A stretch of DNA of 64,000 nucleotides, taken from contig JAXDDX010000014.1 of the NCBI GenBank assembly GCA_034670405.1, positions 4,259,001 through 4,323,000 on the forward strand, given 5' to 3'. Of the stretch, positions 12,612-31,107 are shown piece after piece. Position numbers and translations under genes: made by a program. Source of the DNA: Hoplostethus atlanticus. Taxonomy: Eukaryota; Chordata; Actinopteri; Trachichthyiformes; Trachichthyidae. Position 1 is the stretch's first letter; each line of letters opens with the position of its first letter. The notes below the pieces were generated by a model that worked only from the letters and a program-made list of their open reading frames with translations, did no database searches and had not been told where the DNA came from.

Positions 12612-14360
12612 CTTATACTTCAGGCAATAAATAGGTCAAGTATCAAATTGCAACCAAAACCCTGGCTCCAAAACCCTTGATAAGGATCATGTTAGGGTGA
12701 TCTACAGTAGCTTCCTTTATTCAACAGGGCCTATGGACTGACTCCCCCTGGCCACCAGTGTATGGTGGTAAATGTGAATTGTAGACTTGTTACCCAGGAT
12801 TCTTTTGAAACGCATATAATTTAATATGAATTTTGGGAAATTACAATTCTGAAGAAGTATCACGATATTTGCTCAGCCTCCCTAATTACCCTAGTCTTTT
12901 TGAAAGAGCAAAATAATTGATAGTCACATGTAAGTCATCCCTTTTTCTATAATGCATAGTTAGGCATCACCTTAGCAGCTATTGAGAGTTTCAATAGGTG
13001 TAAAAAGTAGTTAAACACATAGCGACACAAATTGTGGAATTATGTCCACAAAGGTGGCAAACACTGCAGCAAATCCACTGATGTTGGCAGTCCAAGACAA
13101 TAAAAATCGAAATTATCAGTTATATTAACAATAATACAATAAACTTTAATTACAAAAAGTGAGTAATGTCTGCTGCAGGTCATTTACGCTTGATTTTAAA
13201 TTCATAAATAAAAAATATTTTGGATGACTCCACAAGTTATGCATGTGAATGCTTCCGACTGGCAACGAGATGTAATCCTTTTCTGTCACTTCTGACATGA
13301 ACGCGGCATCAACATGACCATCAACAACCACACTGACCAAAAAAAAACGACCAGCAGCTACAGAAAGTCAAACTTCATCAACAGAAAATCCAAGGAAAAA
13401 AAGACACTGGCGAAGGATCTGTGGGAGGTGCAGTGCAAAAATACCACAGCAATGACTGCTTATGACCGAAGATGTTGCCAAAAGAAATCTGTTTAAAATT
13501 CTACAGGATTACCACTTTAATTACGGCTACAATGTCACCAAGTAAACAGTGAGAAGAAACAGCAACACCAAAAGACAATTTAAGCAAACCTGTCTAAAAT
13601 CAGAAACTGATAACTTTTTCATTGTCAATCCAGATGCAATTTATCAGTAGCCTGACCTACACTGCTAACACATGTTCAAGTCACATGTGTCAGGGAAAGA
13701 AATCACATAATTTAGGGATGACAAGCTGAAATGCTTGCTACCACTCTTTTTCATTATTCAACTGCCTCCTGACATTTAGACATGCCATAGACTTTAAGTA
13801 CTAGTATATAAAGCAGCGTTAGCCCGTTCAAATTGCAACTGACTTACGTTACCTGCATCTTTTGCAAAAAAAAAGTTGCACCAGAACTACTATTGTTTAT
13901 GCCTGTTTGAACTATACTCAAACAGATCAGCTTTACCCTGGCTGGGCTATAGCAGGGGCAGAGTCAGCGAGATGAATAGTCCTTAACAGTTGAAATGCGA
14001 TGGAAACAGAAAAACTGCCGTTACTGTGCTAAACGTACATAGGAGCAAACAATAATTTGCATTGGAAAGCGTGGTTTTGGTACTAACTCATACTCAATCC
14101 TTGTAAACAAAAGTTAGCTGGCTAACGTTAGCTGGCTAACATCAGAGCCATGTAGACACTTTAGCTAGCCTTATTAAGGTTGCTATGGTTAGCTACCACG
14201 CAAGCAATCACAGCAAAACTAACGCTAACACGGCTACCGTTACAAACTAGCATCTGTTGAAGTCAGTGCCACGGGGTGGAAAATCTTGCTAAAGAGCATA
14301 TCCAATGGAACAATTCACGTAACTTATGACAAGATATTGTGCATGTGATAATTTTTTAAA
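12612..14360. other. slc39a13 first intron or 5' flank
   Basis: No exon or transposon recognised. A stretch at 14105-14230 is made of GCTAGC/AACGTTAGC-like words, a pattern often seen near fish 5' ends. A Lys-rich open frame near 13314-13496 has no recognisable relative. Confidence 0.4.
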
Positions 14361-14362
14361 AC

Positions 14363-14540
14363 CTTGTGATTCCGGCAGTCTTCGCACCAGAGTGTCCCTG
14401 CCATCCAGGCCAGCTCGGGGAAGGCAGGCTTGCGCCGTTGAGTTTCTTCAGGCTCCCAGCTGAAGACACTGATCCGCTTGCAGTCGTACAGAAGTAACTA
14501 GCGGTCACCACGGGTTTCCAAAGAGCCACGTATCACGGTC
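14363..14540 (-). other. possible 5' non-coding exon of slc39a13, or gene fragment
   Basis: Minus strand: acceptor-like TTTTTCCTCCAG at the right edge and donor-like AAG/GTTTTA at the left bound 178 nt of GC-richer sequence. One frame is open for 45 codons (LLLYDCKRISVFSWEPEE, then PAFPELAWMAGTLWCEDC). It is protein-like, but preceded in frame by TAG and not recognised. It lies where the 5' end of slc39a13 is expected. Confidence 0.3.
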
Positions 14541-15095
14541 CTGGAGGAAAAAGCAGGAGAAGGCAGTCAGGATTGAGATCCCGCCCAACCAGTGATTTCA
14601 GGAAGTGTTTCAACCCAGTGGTACCCAAACTTTTTCATATTAAGACCCCAAATAGATACGGGCCCCTGTTTGAAAAGATTGTGTCCCAAGCATAGTTCCA
14701 TTCCAAAGAGCCCCATCTGAGAAGATTGTTGTTGTTAGTCCTGATTTAGCGTAAAATTGAGGATGGGGTGATAATCAGTGGAGAGAGTCAAACCTATGAT
14801 CAAATAAGTCAAATCCTTGTACATGGTCTCGCTGTCCTAACTTCCAGCTGCAAGACAACTTGCACTTTTTTTTACAGGATCCGTGATGATTAAAAAATAA
14901 TTCCTAAAGGTTCATCTATATTTAGTTCTTGAATATCATATAAGCCTTTGTAATGTGACTAATGAAAAATCAATTATCTGTTATAGATTACATTTTACAC
15001 CGGATTGTATGCCATTCTAGTGACAATGGTGTTTATTTACACACTTAGGTAGGTCTAATTGGAATCTGTCTTTGCATATCCTTCCTAGATGCACA

Positions 15096-15099
<4 letters not shown>

Positions 15100-15145
<46 letters not shown>
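15100..15145. repeat. (CA)n microsatellite
   Basis: About 23 CA units directly beside the left end of the long-TIR element. Confidence 0.93.
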
Positions 15146-15150
<5 letters not shown>

Positions 15151-15279
15151 CTACAGTTGTTTAACCTAAAGTTTGTGAACCCTTTTAAATTGCCTGCATT
15201 CCTGCATAAATGGCCTAAAATGTGGTCTGATCTTCATCTAAGTCATAATAATAAATAAATCCACCTGCATTGTCCGTAG

Positions 15280-15589
15280 CCTATCTCCCAGGAGTATGGG
15301 CTGGATGGTATTAAAAGCACTAGAGAAATAAAAAAAACATGATCCTCACAGTGCTGCCCGCTCTGTCCAGATGGGAATGGGCCCAATGAAGCACGTAGAT
15401 GATGGCATCCTCCACTCCAATGTTAGCCTGGTAGGCAAATTGCAGTCCTTCCTTCACCAGGGGTCTGAGGTGAGCCAGCACGAGTCTTTCCAGGGTCTTT
15501 GTGATGTTTGAAGTCAATGTCATAGGTCTGTAGTGGTTCAAGACACTGGGATGCCCGTTCTTAGGTACAGGGACTGGGAAATCTTCCAC
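15280..15589 (-). mobile_element. LINE reverse transcriptase fragment (Rex1/CR1-like)
   Basis: Minus-strand frame reads PVPKNGHPSVLNHYRPMTLT, KTLERLVLAHLRPLV, LQFAYQANIGVEDAIIYVLH and AHSHLDRAGSTVRIMFFLF. This is the palm region of a Rex1/CR1-type reverse transcriptase, truncated at both ends. Confidence 0.88.
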
Positions 15590-15611
15590 AGCCCTGAGAC
15601 CCTTTCAAGGC

Positions 15612-15866
15612 TCAGGGTCTGAGGACCCAGGGCCTGCTGCCTTGCCTGCATGGAGCCTGCATATATGACAACACAAGCCCATGCAACACTTTATAAGTTA
15701 GTAGCAGTTCTTTGAAGTTAGATCTGGCCTGGATTGGGAGCCAATGAAGGGAGGCCAAAATAGGTGTAATGTGGTAACATTTTCTAGTTTTGGTCAATAT
15801 TCTAGCAGCAGCATTTTGAACAAGTTGGAGGTTTTTAACACTGGAGATTGGCAGGCCAGAGAACAA
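15612..15866 (-). mobile_element. LINE (L2/CR1-like) reverse transcriptase C-terminal fragment
   Basis: Frame reads NLQLVQNAAARILTKTRK, HITPILASLHWLPIQAR and FKELLLTYKVLHGLV, the conserved thumb region of L2/CR1 LINEs. No catalytic part is present. Confidence 0.88.
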
Positions 15867-17758
15867 AACATTACAACAGTACGAGAACTAGACACCTAGA
15901 TTCTTCTAGGTTCATGCAAGACATCCCGAAAATATGAATGAACTGAAACCGTTCTGTAAGGAGGAATGCTCCAAAATGGTCTGATCAGCAAATTACAGGA
16001 AACGCATGCTTTTTCCAATCCAAGCTGTGTGTGTTTGTTAAATCACATTGTGTTTATCGATTTTCATGACTTAGATGAAGATCAGACCATTTTTTAAGAG
16101 CCATTTATACAGGAATGCAGGTAATTCAAAAGGGTTCACAAACTTTTTCTCACAACTGTATACAAAGTCGTATACATTTCATCAGACCACAAGATTGCCC
16201 ATAGAGCAGTTTGGGTTTCAGTGCCTTGCTCAATAGTAGCAGCCACACAACAGCTCACAGCTGGAGTACACGTTCTACACACAACGACTCACAACTGGTG
16301 TGTCCTCAATCTCAACCCAGATAGCAGGCTATGCATCAATGCAACTAACACTGATTCAACATCAGTTTTGCACCTTGAATTAATGTTGATCCAACAACAA
16401 TGTTCAATCTAATTCAGTAATTGACTTAACATCAAATGAATATTGAAGCAATATAAATATATGTATGTAGCTATATGTACAGCAGGATTCTATGGTGACT
16501 TGCTAGTAAAATATCTTGTCAATCTCTGCTCAAGTGTAGCTGCAACTCAAGAAAAGGAAATAAAACCTCTTTAAATGGTAATTAGCTAAAATATAATTGT
16601 GACTTGTTAGCTGGAAAACGTGTCAATTGCAGCACCACTTAGACAAACTGGATTGCTGCTTTGTATGACACCAGAAACCCATGTTGTTTTGTTATTGACA
16701 GATAATGAGTGGTCCTATCAACGGGCATATTTCTACAATCTCAGCAATATAGGTTGTTAAATTGGATAAGCCACACCATTATTATGACCATTTTACACAT
16801 TTCTTCCTCTATTCTTTATTCTCTATTCTTTTCTATATTATAATTAGATACATATGAGATACATGTGAGGTGGAGAAATTGAGGTGTATCAACAAACTTA
16901 AGCTACTGTTTCCGAAAGGATTTGTATCACAAATGTCCACACATCTAATAGTCAGCCAAAAGGGAAATCATCCTTGCCAAAGGAGATATCTAGGATTGCC
17001 AGGTCTCAGGAACAGCTGTAGTTAACATATGTAAGGTCCTACACAGTATGTCCACTGATTGTACTGCCTTACCACAAGGTGGTGCATGTGACAGAAATGT
17101 CATAACCTACGTGATTACTGTAGGATTGTTACCCTTACGAAAAACCCAGAAGATATGACTAAATATCATCATGGAAAATGATGTCTAGCTTCTTTCACAG
17201 TGTCATCTATAGTAGTTGTATTTGTTAAGCCTTGTGGCATTAAGATAAGTAATAACTGTGATCCACTTGAAGCTCCTTACATTAACATTGTCCACTTGTA
17301 CCTTTTGGCTCAGTGGAACAACAATTATGAGAAAATAAGGCCCAAATGTTTAAAGGGAGTTTCAAGTGGTTTCAGGATGTATTGTATGATGTAGAACTAC
17401 ATTTTCAGATACACTTGACACCCATTGTAATAATGAATAGCACAAAATGGCTGCCATACATCATGGAAGAAAACACTGAATAGTAATCTAAGGTATTAAC
17501 TCCTGTCAAGGTAAAGATGACATAGGATTCACACTGTGTAAGTGTTCTTTAAGGAACATTAAATTGATTTTAAGGTTTAAGTAAGCCATCAACCTAAAAA
17601 GGGCACCGAAAGGCAGACTTTTGGTGAATGATTTGTGACGATAAAAAAAAACATGATTAATATCCGCACTCTGAGTCATCCTTGTCTGACTTGAGCAATA
17701 CATAGAGAAAGAGGAACTTGGTTATTCGGTGGGATAGGGTCTCAAAGGCCTTATATGA

Positions 17759-17777
17759 CTGTGTGTGTGTGCGTGTG

Positions 17778-17816
<39 letters not shown>

Positions 17817-17860
17817 TGCGTGCGTGCGTGCGTGTGCATGTGCGTGTGTATATGTGTGTG
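17759..17860. repeat. GTGC/GT microsatellite
   Basis: Alternating GTGC tetranucleotides with GT flanks, over about 100 bp. Confidence 0.93.
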
Positions 17861-18945
17861 TTTTGGGAATAAGGACGTTCAAAAATCTAATAGCCTAACT
17901 CAGAAGTTATTGATAAACAGGTTGGGAGAACAGAATAGGCCTATTATTGTTTGTACATGCAGTACTTTTCCTTTAAACTCTTACATAAAAAAACAATTCC
18001 ACTGTGAGTGATTGCGTACATGTGTGCGCGTGTGTGTGTGTGTGTCCATGCGCCTTGTGATTCACCCTTGTCTATTAATACCCACAGCCTAGTCTGATCG
18101 TTGATCTTATGGAGTCCAGTGTCGTATCAGAGAAAATGAGGAATCAGGAATAAGAAGTGAGAGGGCTGGATGTCCCCTTGCACGCATGTCAAGGGGCTGC
18201 TCCATGTCATTGTGAAAGAGATCATGGCCACTGAAACCTCTGTAGACTATCAGCCAGGAAATATAGGCCTTGTCTGTGGACTGTCCACCCACACCCCTGA
18301 AATATTCTATCTTCTTAAGTGTTATTGTTATTGTTATTGTTACTGTTACTGTCTTGTTTTATTTATGTTCCCAGAGAATGTGTGACACAGAATGCATTTG
18401 CAAGTGCATTTTGAGTGCTAAACATATGCTAAGCTCTCAGTGCTTTCCACTGAAATCAGAGGTTAACAGATGCTTGTTGCTATGCACCTATTGAAAGTGT
18501 GGTGTGGAAGGTGTGGCCATTCAAAGTGTAGTGTGTTTTTGCTAAATGTTGTAGCATTTTGAATGCTAAAGCATTCAAGGCACGTAGCACTGTCAGTGAG
18601 GTGAGACAGCATATCCTCTCCATTGAAAACAAGAAAAAGAAACCAGTGCTGTTAAACCAGGACATGAAGTCTGTCCTATAGTGTTGACATTCAGAAGTCA
18701 CTCTCATTATGTCTAATCAAGGTATTCTGAAATTAAGTATACAATCTATTAAAAAAGCCATTTGCAGAGGACTCATGTCAATGGGACTATGGAGCATTAG
18801 AGTCTAAAGCAGGCCATGGGCTTTATCACTAATAGGGTCAACGGAGATATAACCAATTGTTATGAACTCAGGCACATTCAGAGTTCTCATTGGACCACCT
18901 TTTTAAGACTTGTTTTCTAGTTTGTCATCTTCTTGTTTTAATAAG

Positions 18946-18981
18946 GAAGAAGAAGAAGAAGAAGAAGAAGAAGAAGAAGAA
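18946..18981. repeat. (GAA)n microsatellite
   Basis: About 11 GAA units. Confidence 0.9.
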
Positions 18982-21900
18982 CAAGAAAACCCTTAAATTG
19001 GTAGATTTAAGGAAGTTTTTAGTTCCCCTGTTAATTCAGTGATATATAGAAAGCCTTCATTTTTGAACCATCTTTGGCAATTTGCTTCCACCAGTTCAAC
19101 AACTCCCTGGTGGACACTTGATACAAATCAGATCAGAGTACAGCACACACTATTGCAACGGTAAGACTGAAGCAGATTTGTTCTATGTGTGAGAATGGGG
19201 GCGTTTCCTGACTTTCCTTATAGAAGCACTCTTTTATGTAGCCTGATATGCCATGATGTTTAAGCATAACTTTGTGTTTACTGTAGGTATACAGGATTAA
19301 TCTACAATGTCTACTAACTTTCAGTTTAGATTTCCTTCTATGTATAAATAAAGTGCCACTACTACTACTACTACTATTACTTATGAACATATATTTTTTT
19401 AGGAATTTATACAGGTAACTACTCTATGTATATCTGTGTATAGTCTACTTTAGATCTATACGTATATTAATTCACTAGAAATGCTGGAAAGTTAGATTAT
19501 TTCCTTGTAACACAACGTTAAAACAACAGTTAAATCAAATTATTTCATGTTATATCCTATGCAAGTGTGTAGTTTAAAAATAGGGTATTTAAATGTTTGA
19601 GTTTTGCAAGAATGAAATATATCTGCTTGAAAACAATAGACTGCATCAGTAGAAAATGGTCCATGGTATGTTTCCTTCATTTATTTAGGGGTGGTGTCCA
19701 TTGTTGTAATTTAATTCAATTATTTGACAGAAGCCTACTTAATATAAAGTCTGGAATACTGCACATAATGTACTTGGATCTGTTTCACTTTTACATGCTG
19801 TACACAATAAACCAAACCAAAAGTAATTCTCTGTATGCACCAACATGGAGAATGTTACAGGCTGTGAGATTTTTCTTGATGAAAGCAACTTGTTTTAGCT
19901 GTATTACTCAAGTACCAAACAAGAAATGGTGAGCGAAGAAGATGATTACGAAACATTAATACTGCCGAAGGAGTTACAGAGTGTGGACATCAACCTGCAG
20001 TCATTCTGGTCAAACTGATGTTCTGCAGAGGAGTGCAACACTTCCTGTTGCGACGTACTCTGTATCCTGTTTTCCACAGTCAGTGGTCATGCGTGTCATT
20101 CCCCTCTCAGAGGTTCTGTGGGCACAATCTTGTGACCCTGCGCTGTGAGGCTTCTGAGACTGAAAAGAATGAGACGCAAAGGGGGAAATTCTGTATGTCA
20201 GCAAAAACTGTGTATTATATCACAAGGAAATTACCAAAAGTCTGTTTAGAAACTGTGAGTCTAATGTACCCTGTTAATTGTTGCTTGGTCAGAATAAATA
20301 ATTGAACTCTTTACAGTAAGTGTCATCTAGTCAAATGTCAAAAGTTGTCACAGTATAATTTGCTGCCCAGAGAAGATTGGTAGATTCTCTAAATAAGTGT
20401 GTACAAAGATAGTCATGAGACTACTGACACCTCTAAACGGTAGGCCTACAGGGGGCAAGCTATGTGATTGTGCAGTAAGAGGTGTCAAAGTTGTTTGTGT
20501 GCATGGGGTTTAGCCATCACAGATATGTATCTTGTGACTGCATTCAGACATAGAAAACTGTGAAGTGCTCAGTCACACCCTTTGGTGGGAAAAGACAAAA
20601 ATGCGTACATACAAGCACTTGTTGCCTGCAGGGCACAAATTAATTCTATTTTCACAGTATGTTAGGTTCCCTTGTAGACAAATATAGCAATGATGGTCAT
20701 TTTGTTCAATACGTTCAAGCCTCATTTGACACTGTTTTTGTCAGAGATAAACTCGAGTTGAGTTTGAGTTTGAGAACTTGAGTTTCTTGCATGTTAATGA
20801 AAACGTGGTTAATATCAAATGAGGCAACACAATATATAGGAAACATAATAAACGCATTGGGGCAATACTAAAAGAGTATATAATATAGGGTGAAGATATA
20901 GTTCAGGTTTTTACCCATCTGATTTACCATGAACTGGCCTTTTCAGCCACACTTCAGCAGTGCATACAGCATGTACATGTACAGTATGCTTGCTGACATG
21001 GGGGCTTGAACCAAGGTCCCATCGTTGAAGGACATTCTCTGTACTCACTATGCCTCTCTGCTGATAATGCTTGCATTATTCAGAGTCCCTGAGACTAAAA
21101 GCAATTTCTACATAGTCATGATTAAGTCCTATATAACAAACTGAACCAGTTTGGCCCATGGCAATTTTTCAGGGTAATGGTTTTCATGGTCTTTTTTAAA
21201 TTGATTACATTGCATTGCTAAATATGTTAAATTCTGCCTCCAGTGTCACAAAAAAAAAAATGAGATAACGGCTTAACTAAATACACTCCCAGTTTATGAT
21301 GAATCAGTTACAGTTACACTACAAATGTAAACGATGATTTGTGAATAGAACTGAGTTGTGCGGAGTCGTGTTGAATGTAATAAAGCAAAGTGTAGAGAGA
21401 AAGCAAAAAATTACCTGCCATACTACCTGTGTGTTTCTGTTTAGTGTAATATGCATCTTACACAATCTATGTTCATGTCATGTGTATTTCATTTCATACA
21501 CAGCTATGTTTGTGTTTTGCATTAATATACAGTGTCATTAAGAATATTCTTTAACAATATCTGCTTGTCTTCTTCCAATAAGAGCATAAGAAAGTGTGAT
21601 CAAATAAAAGTAACGTGAGACTTCATTGATCCTCGTCCAAATATTCTCTTTTTGCTTGCCCCTCCATAGGGAGGTCAGAGCGCAGGGTCATCTGCAGAAC
21701 AGCGCCCTGGTAGGGTTTTAGTGTCTTTTTGAAGAACTTCAGCAGGGCAGATGCTTGCTGACACTGGGGCTCAGGTTGAAGGACTATCTCTTTTGCCACT
21801 AGGCCACAAATTCAAAATGGCAATGGAAAAGGCCCAATGGATCCAGCATAAATCGACTCTCATCTGGATCACACTGAATACAGGGCACGTAAGTGCAGTC

Positions 21901-23913
21901 ATTTAAAGGCAGCCTTCAAGGAACCGAATCTAAAAGAGAATTTCCCAGTTCCTCTTTTGTGTGTGTACATATATGTGTGTGCATTTCTTAGTCCACAAAG
22001 ACTACGATACTTATATGTACAAAATCAGATCTCAGGGCATCTCAAAGGTCTTAATGCATTATAAAGAGAGGAAGCTTTATCAAAGTAAAGATCCAGAAGA
22101 GATAAAATATTAAGAAAATAGTTAACATCCCTATTTCTATTTCTAACTCTCATTATAAAATGTCAACACATGATTGGTGTATCCTCAGTAATATGCACCA
22201 AAACAGGTCCATATAAATTGTGATCACAGGCAGTGGTTTATTAAAGAAGAATTAAGAATTATTAAATCCAAGTTCTCTAAGTTAATACAAGCAATCAATG
22301 ATTGAACATCATTGAATTGAACGCACACGCACACATACCAAGATGCGATCCTTGTAAAAGTTGTAAAATTTGAAAATAATATATTTGGAAAATAGTAAAA
22401 AGTCAGTATGTATTCTTGTGAAATAATATTTTCAATATTTTATTTGTTTTTCCGGTACCTAACAATAATAACTAAGAGGGACATTCTTCACTAGTTGAAA
22501 TGTTTCCCTCAAAGTAGTGCACATACACAAAATAAAAGACAGGAGAAGATCACCAACTACATAGTAACCGGGGAGCTCCGTGGTTACCGAGAGTTGACAT
22601 AGCCACCTATTCCTCGTCAATGCATCAGATTTCTTGGCTAAAACTAACATAACGTATAATGATATTTTATCCACATGTTCTGCACATAAGAACTGTGAAA
22701 ATACTAGACAAGACACCATTTGCAAAAATTGTAAATGCAGCATTATGTCTATCTGTATCTGTGCAGTATGTATGTATAGTAGAACTGTGTTTATACTGAA
22801 TTACTTTATCATTCAACACATGAACAATACTCACCCTGAAATAAAAAAAAAACAACCAATGTTACTTGGGTACACTGAAAATAGTTGTGGTGGAACTGAG
22901 CTTGCTGCAAGACACTCTGTATATTAATATACTTGGAAAATGCTAAATGTCATCAGTTTTGCTCAGACAGCTGTGATTAACATGGGGGCCAGCCAGGGTA
23001 GTGTGTGGTTTTAATACCTCCTCAAACGGAGACAATGACAATCATGGTCTACCATCAGTTAGCCATGAAGGCAAACTGATATACTGATCAAAAGCCTTTT
23101 AAATTACAACATGAAAATAGAATTGTCAGCAACCAACAGGAGAAACTAACCATTTTGCAGTATAGTAATTCAGCATTAGTGCCTATACACAATGCACCCA
23201 AAAGAAAATGTTTTCAATTACAATCATTCTGACCAGTCATGGATTGGCCATTATTAATGTTATTAGCAATGTACCTGACTATGTTGCATGCAGTTGACCA
23301 TGTTTTTAATGTGTAACTGAGATCTCCGCAGCCATGGGAATAAATTACTCACCTTGGTCAGAAGTTAAACATATCTTCAGTATGATTTTGATCTTCAGAT
23401 AGTAATATTTTGAGCATGTTGCCTTATCAGAATGGTGCAGTCTTCCTCTTAAAAAGACAGCTACAACGATATAGTTTCAGATTGGCCCTTTTGAGGTTAT
23501 TTTTCAACAGGTATTGTGCTATGTGGAAGAAATTAGTTCTCTAACACTCTCATAGTAAAACATGTCAAGAGATTTCCAGAACTTGAAAACAAAATGCAAT
23601 TACCAAAATATGAAATACTCTAGCATATCCTTTTGAGGGTGATGACCACTTAGCATGAGAATGGTGCAGTCTCAACATAGATGTCAAGAAACATCCATAG
23701 TATAGTGCATCATAGCATATAACCTAACCACAAACAAAATATATGCTGTCAGTCAAAAAGTCAGGAAAGATAGTTGACAAGGCTTTTGTAGTTGCTATCA
23801 GAGTCATTATCGGTTTTGTGCAGAAGGACAGTATTTCCCCCAGGAATTGTTTAACAGTATCTCCTCCTCCTTCTGTGGGGTTACAAAACAGATACCTTCA
23901 TCTACACTTCTAG

Positions 23914-23914
<1 letters not shown>

Positions 23915-23971
<57 letters not shown>

Positions 23972-23977
23972 GTGTGT

Positions 23978-24016
<39 letters not shown>
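23915..24016. repeat. (TG)n microsatellite with short interruptions
   Basis: About 100 bp of TG with AGG/GGG interruptions near 23970. It lies about 1 kb upstream of spi1. Confidence 0.95.
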
Positions 24017-24020
<4 letters not shown>

Positions 24021-24599
24021 CCCAGGGAACCACAACTGTTCTTATACAGCAATAGTAGAAATGTCCCCTGTGTCTCATCACATCATGATAACTGCCATGG
24101 CAGCTCACCAGACATGAACCACTTTGAACAAACAAGTGCCACATTTTAAAACAATTGATTCTCTGGAACATTTGGAAGTTACAGCGAAATTCCATAGAGT
24201 CAATATAGACTACTTAGAATAAAATAACCATTTCCAAATCCTCCAAATGTGTCGTACATGTAAATTCTACATTTTGGCATATATTCATTTAAATGTGATT
24301 AAATGTATCAATGTTTTATGATTTACTAGAGTCATCAAAAAGGCTATAGCAAAAGCATATGTCATACTGTGGGAGGTATATGATCTTGAGTATATTATTG
24401 AATTTGAATGCATGAAGACGAGTATGGCAATCATCACATTTTGCACTAGATGACTGAACTACTGTGGAGCCCAAAACATGTTATAACTAAACCAAAAATA
24501 TTTTAAAAGCACATGGAATTAATAGAATTAATCAGAGCTGAAAAAGTAGACACCTTTGAGCAAATATGTAGCAATGCTAATCCTCTTTAAGAAAGACTG

Positions 24600-25014
24600 A
24601 CCAAAGATACTTCATTATGATTGGCTGCTAAGGGAGGGGACAATAACAGGAGAGACCTTAAATGTGAGGTTTTATGGTCTCCCCCTGACAAATCATCAAT
24701 GGCCAGGAACCTTTACCAGACACACTCTAATGCTCCCACCCACACAAATTTACAGAAGTCAAAAGTTCCTTTTTCATTTTACAGTCAAACAGTGGGCATT
24801 GTTTATTTCGTTGTATTAGATACACTGGAAGGCCCCGAAGAATAGTGAAGCTTACAAGTGTTGACTGTGCAAGGACAGAGGGAGAGACATTTTTGGTTTT
24901 CGTTGAGAGGAAATTTTGAAACATTGTGCAATGGTGCCGCAAAAGTTTTGAAAGATTGTGAGAGAGTATTGCCAGCAAAGACCCTGAGTGTCGGTCCGTT
25001 GGAGAAGAGGTCCC
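24600..25014 (+). promoter_or_regulatory. spi1 5' UTR and proximal promoter region
   Basis: Lies immediately 5' of the spi1 ATG. An inverted CCAAT box (GATTGGCTGC, about 24619) and ETS-type GTTCCTTTTTC (near 24765) are visible. No TATA box is evident and the start site is not determined. PU.1 genes are known to autoregulate through ETS sites; its operation here is inferred. Confidence 0.4.

Positions 25015-31107
<6,093 letters not shown>

Larger units (their letters stand above)
15154..16158. mobile_element. non-autonomous Tc1/mariner-type element with ~100-bp TIRs and nested LINE debris
   Basis: Left end CAGTTGTTTAACCTAAAG followed by TTTGTGAACCCTTTT, CTGCATTCCTG and GGTCTGATCTTCATCTAAGTC is mirrored at the right end (16060-16158). 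TA lies on both outer sides (15152-15153 and 16159-16160), as in Tc1/mariner insertions. The interior is mostly two LINE fragments of different types, so the element was invaded or is a composite. Confidence 0.85.
16160..24600. other. slc39a13-spi1 intergenic region
   Basis: No protein-coding exon supported. Holds the GCGT/GT repeat at 17759-17860, a shorter GT run near 18024-18043, a GTTATT run near 18320, (GAA)n at 18946-18981 and a long (TG)n at 23915-24016. Open frames here show no family signature. Distal spi1 control elements would be expected in this interval; only one weak candidate near 20039 was noted. Confidence 0.5.

Noticed and set aside
13314-13496. Lys/Thr-rich 60-codon frame
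   Set aside because: A-rich sequence with no recognisable relative or splice sites.
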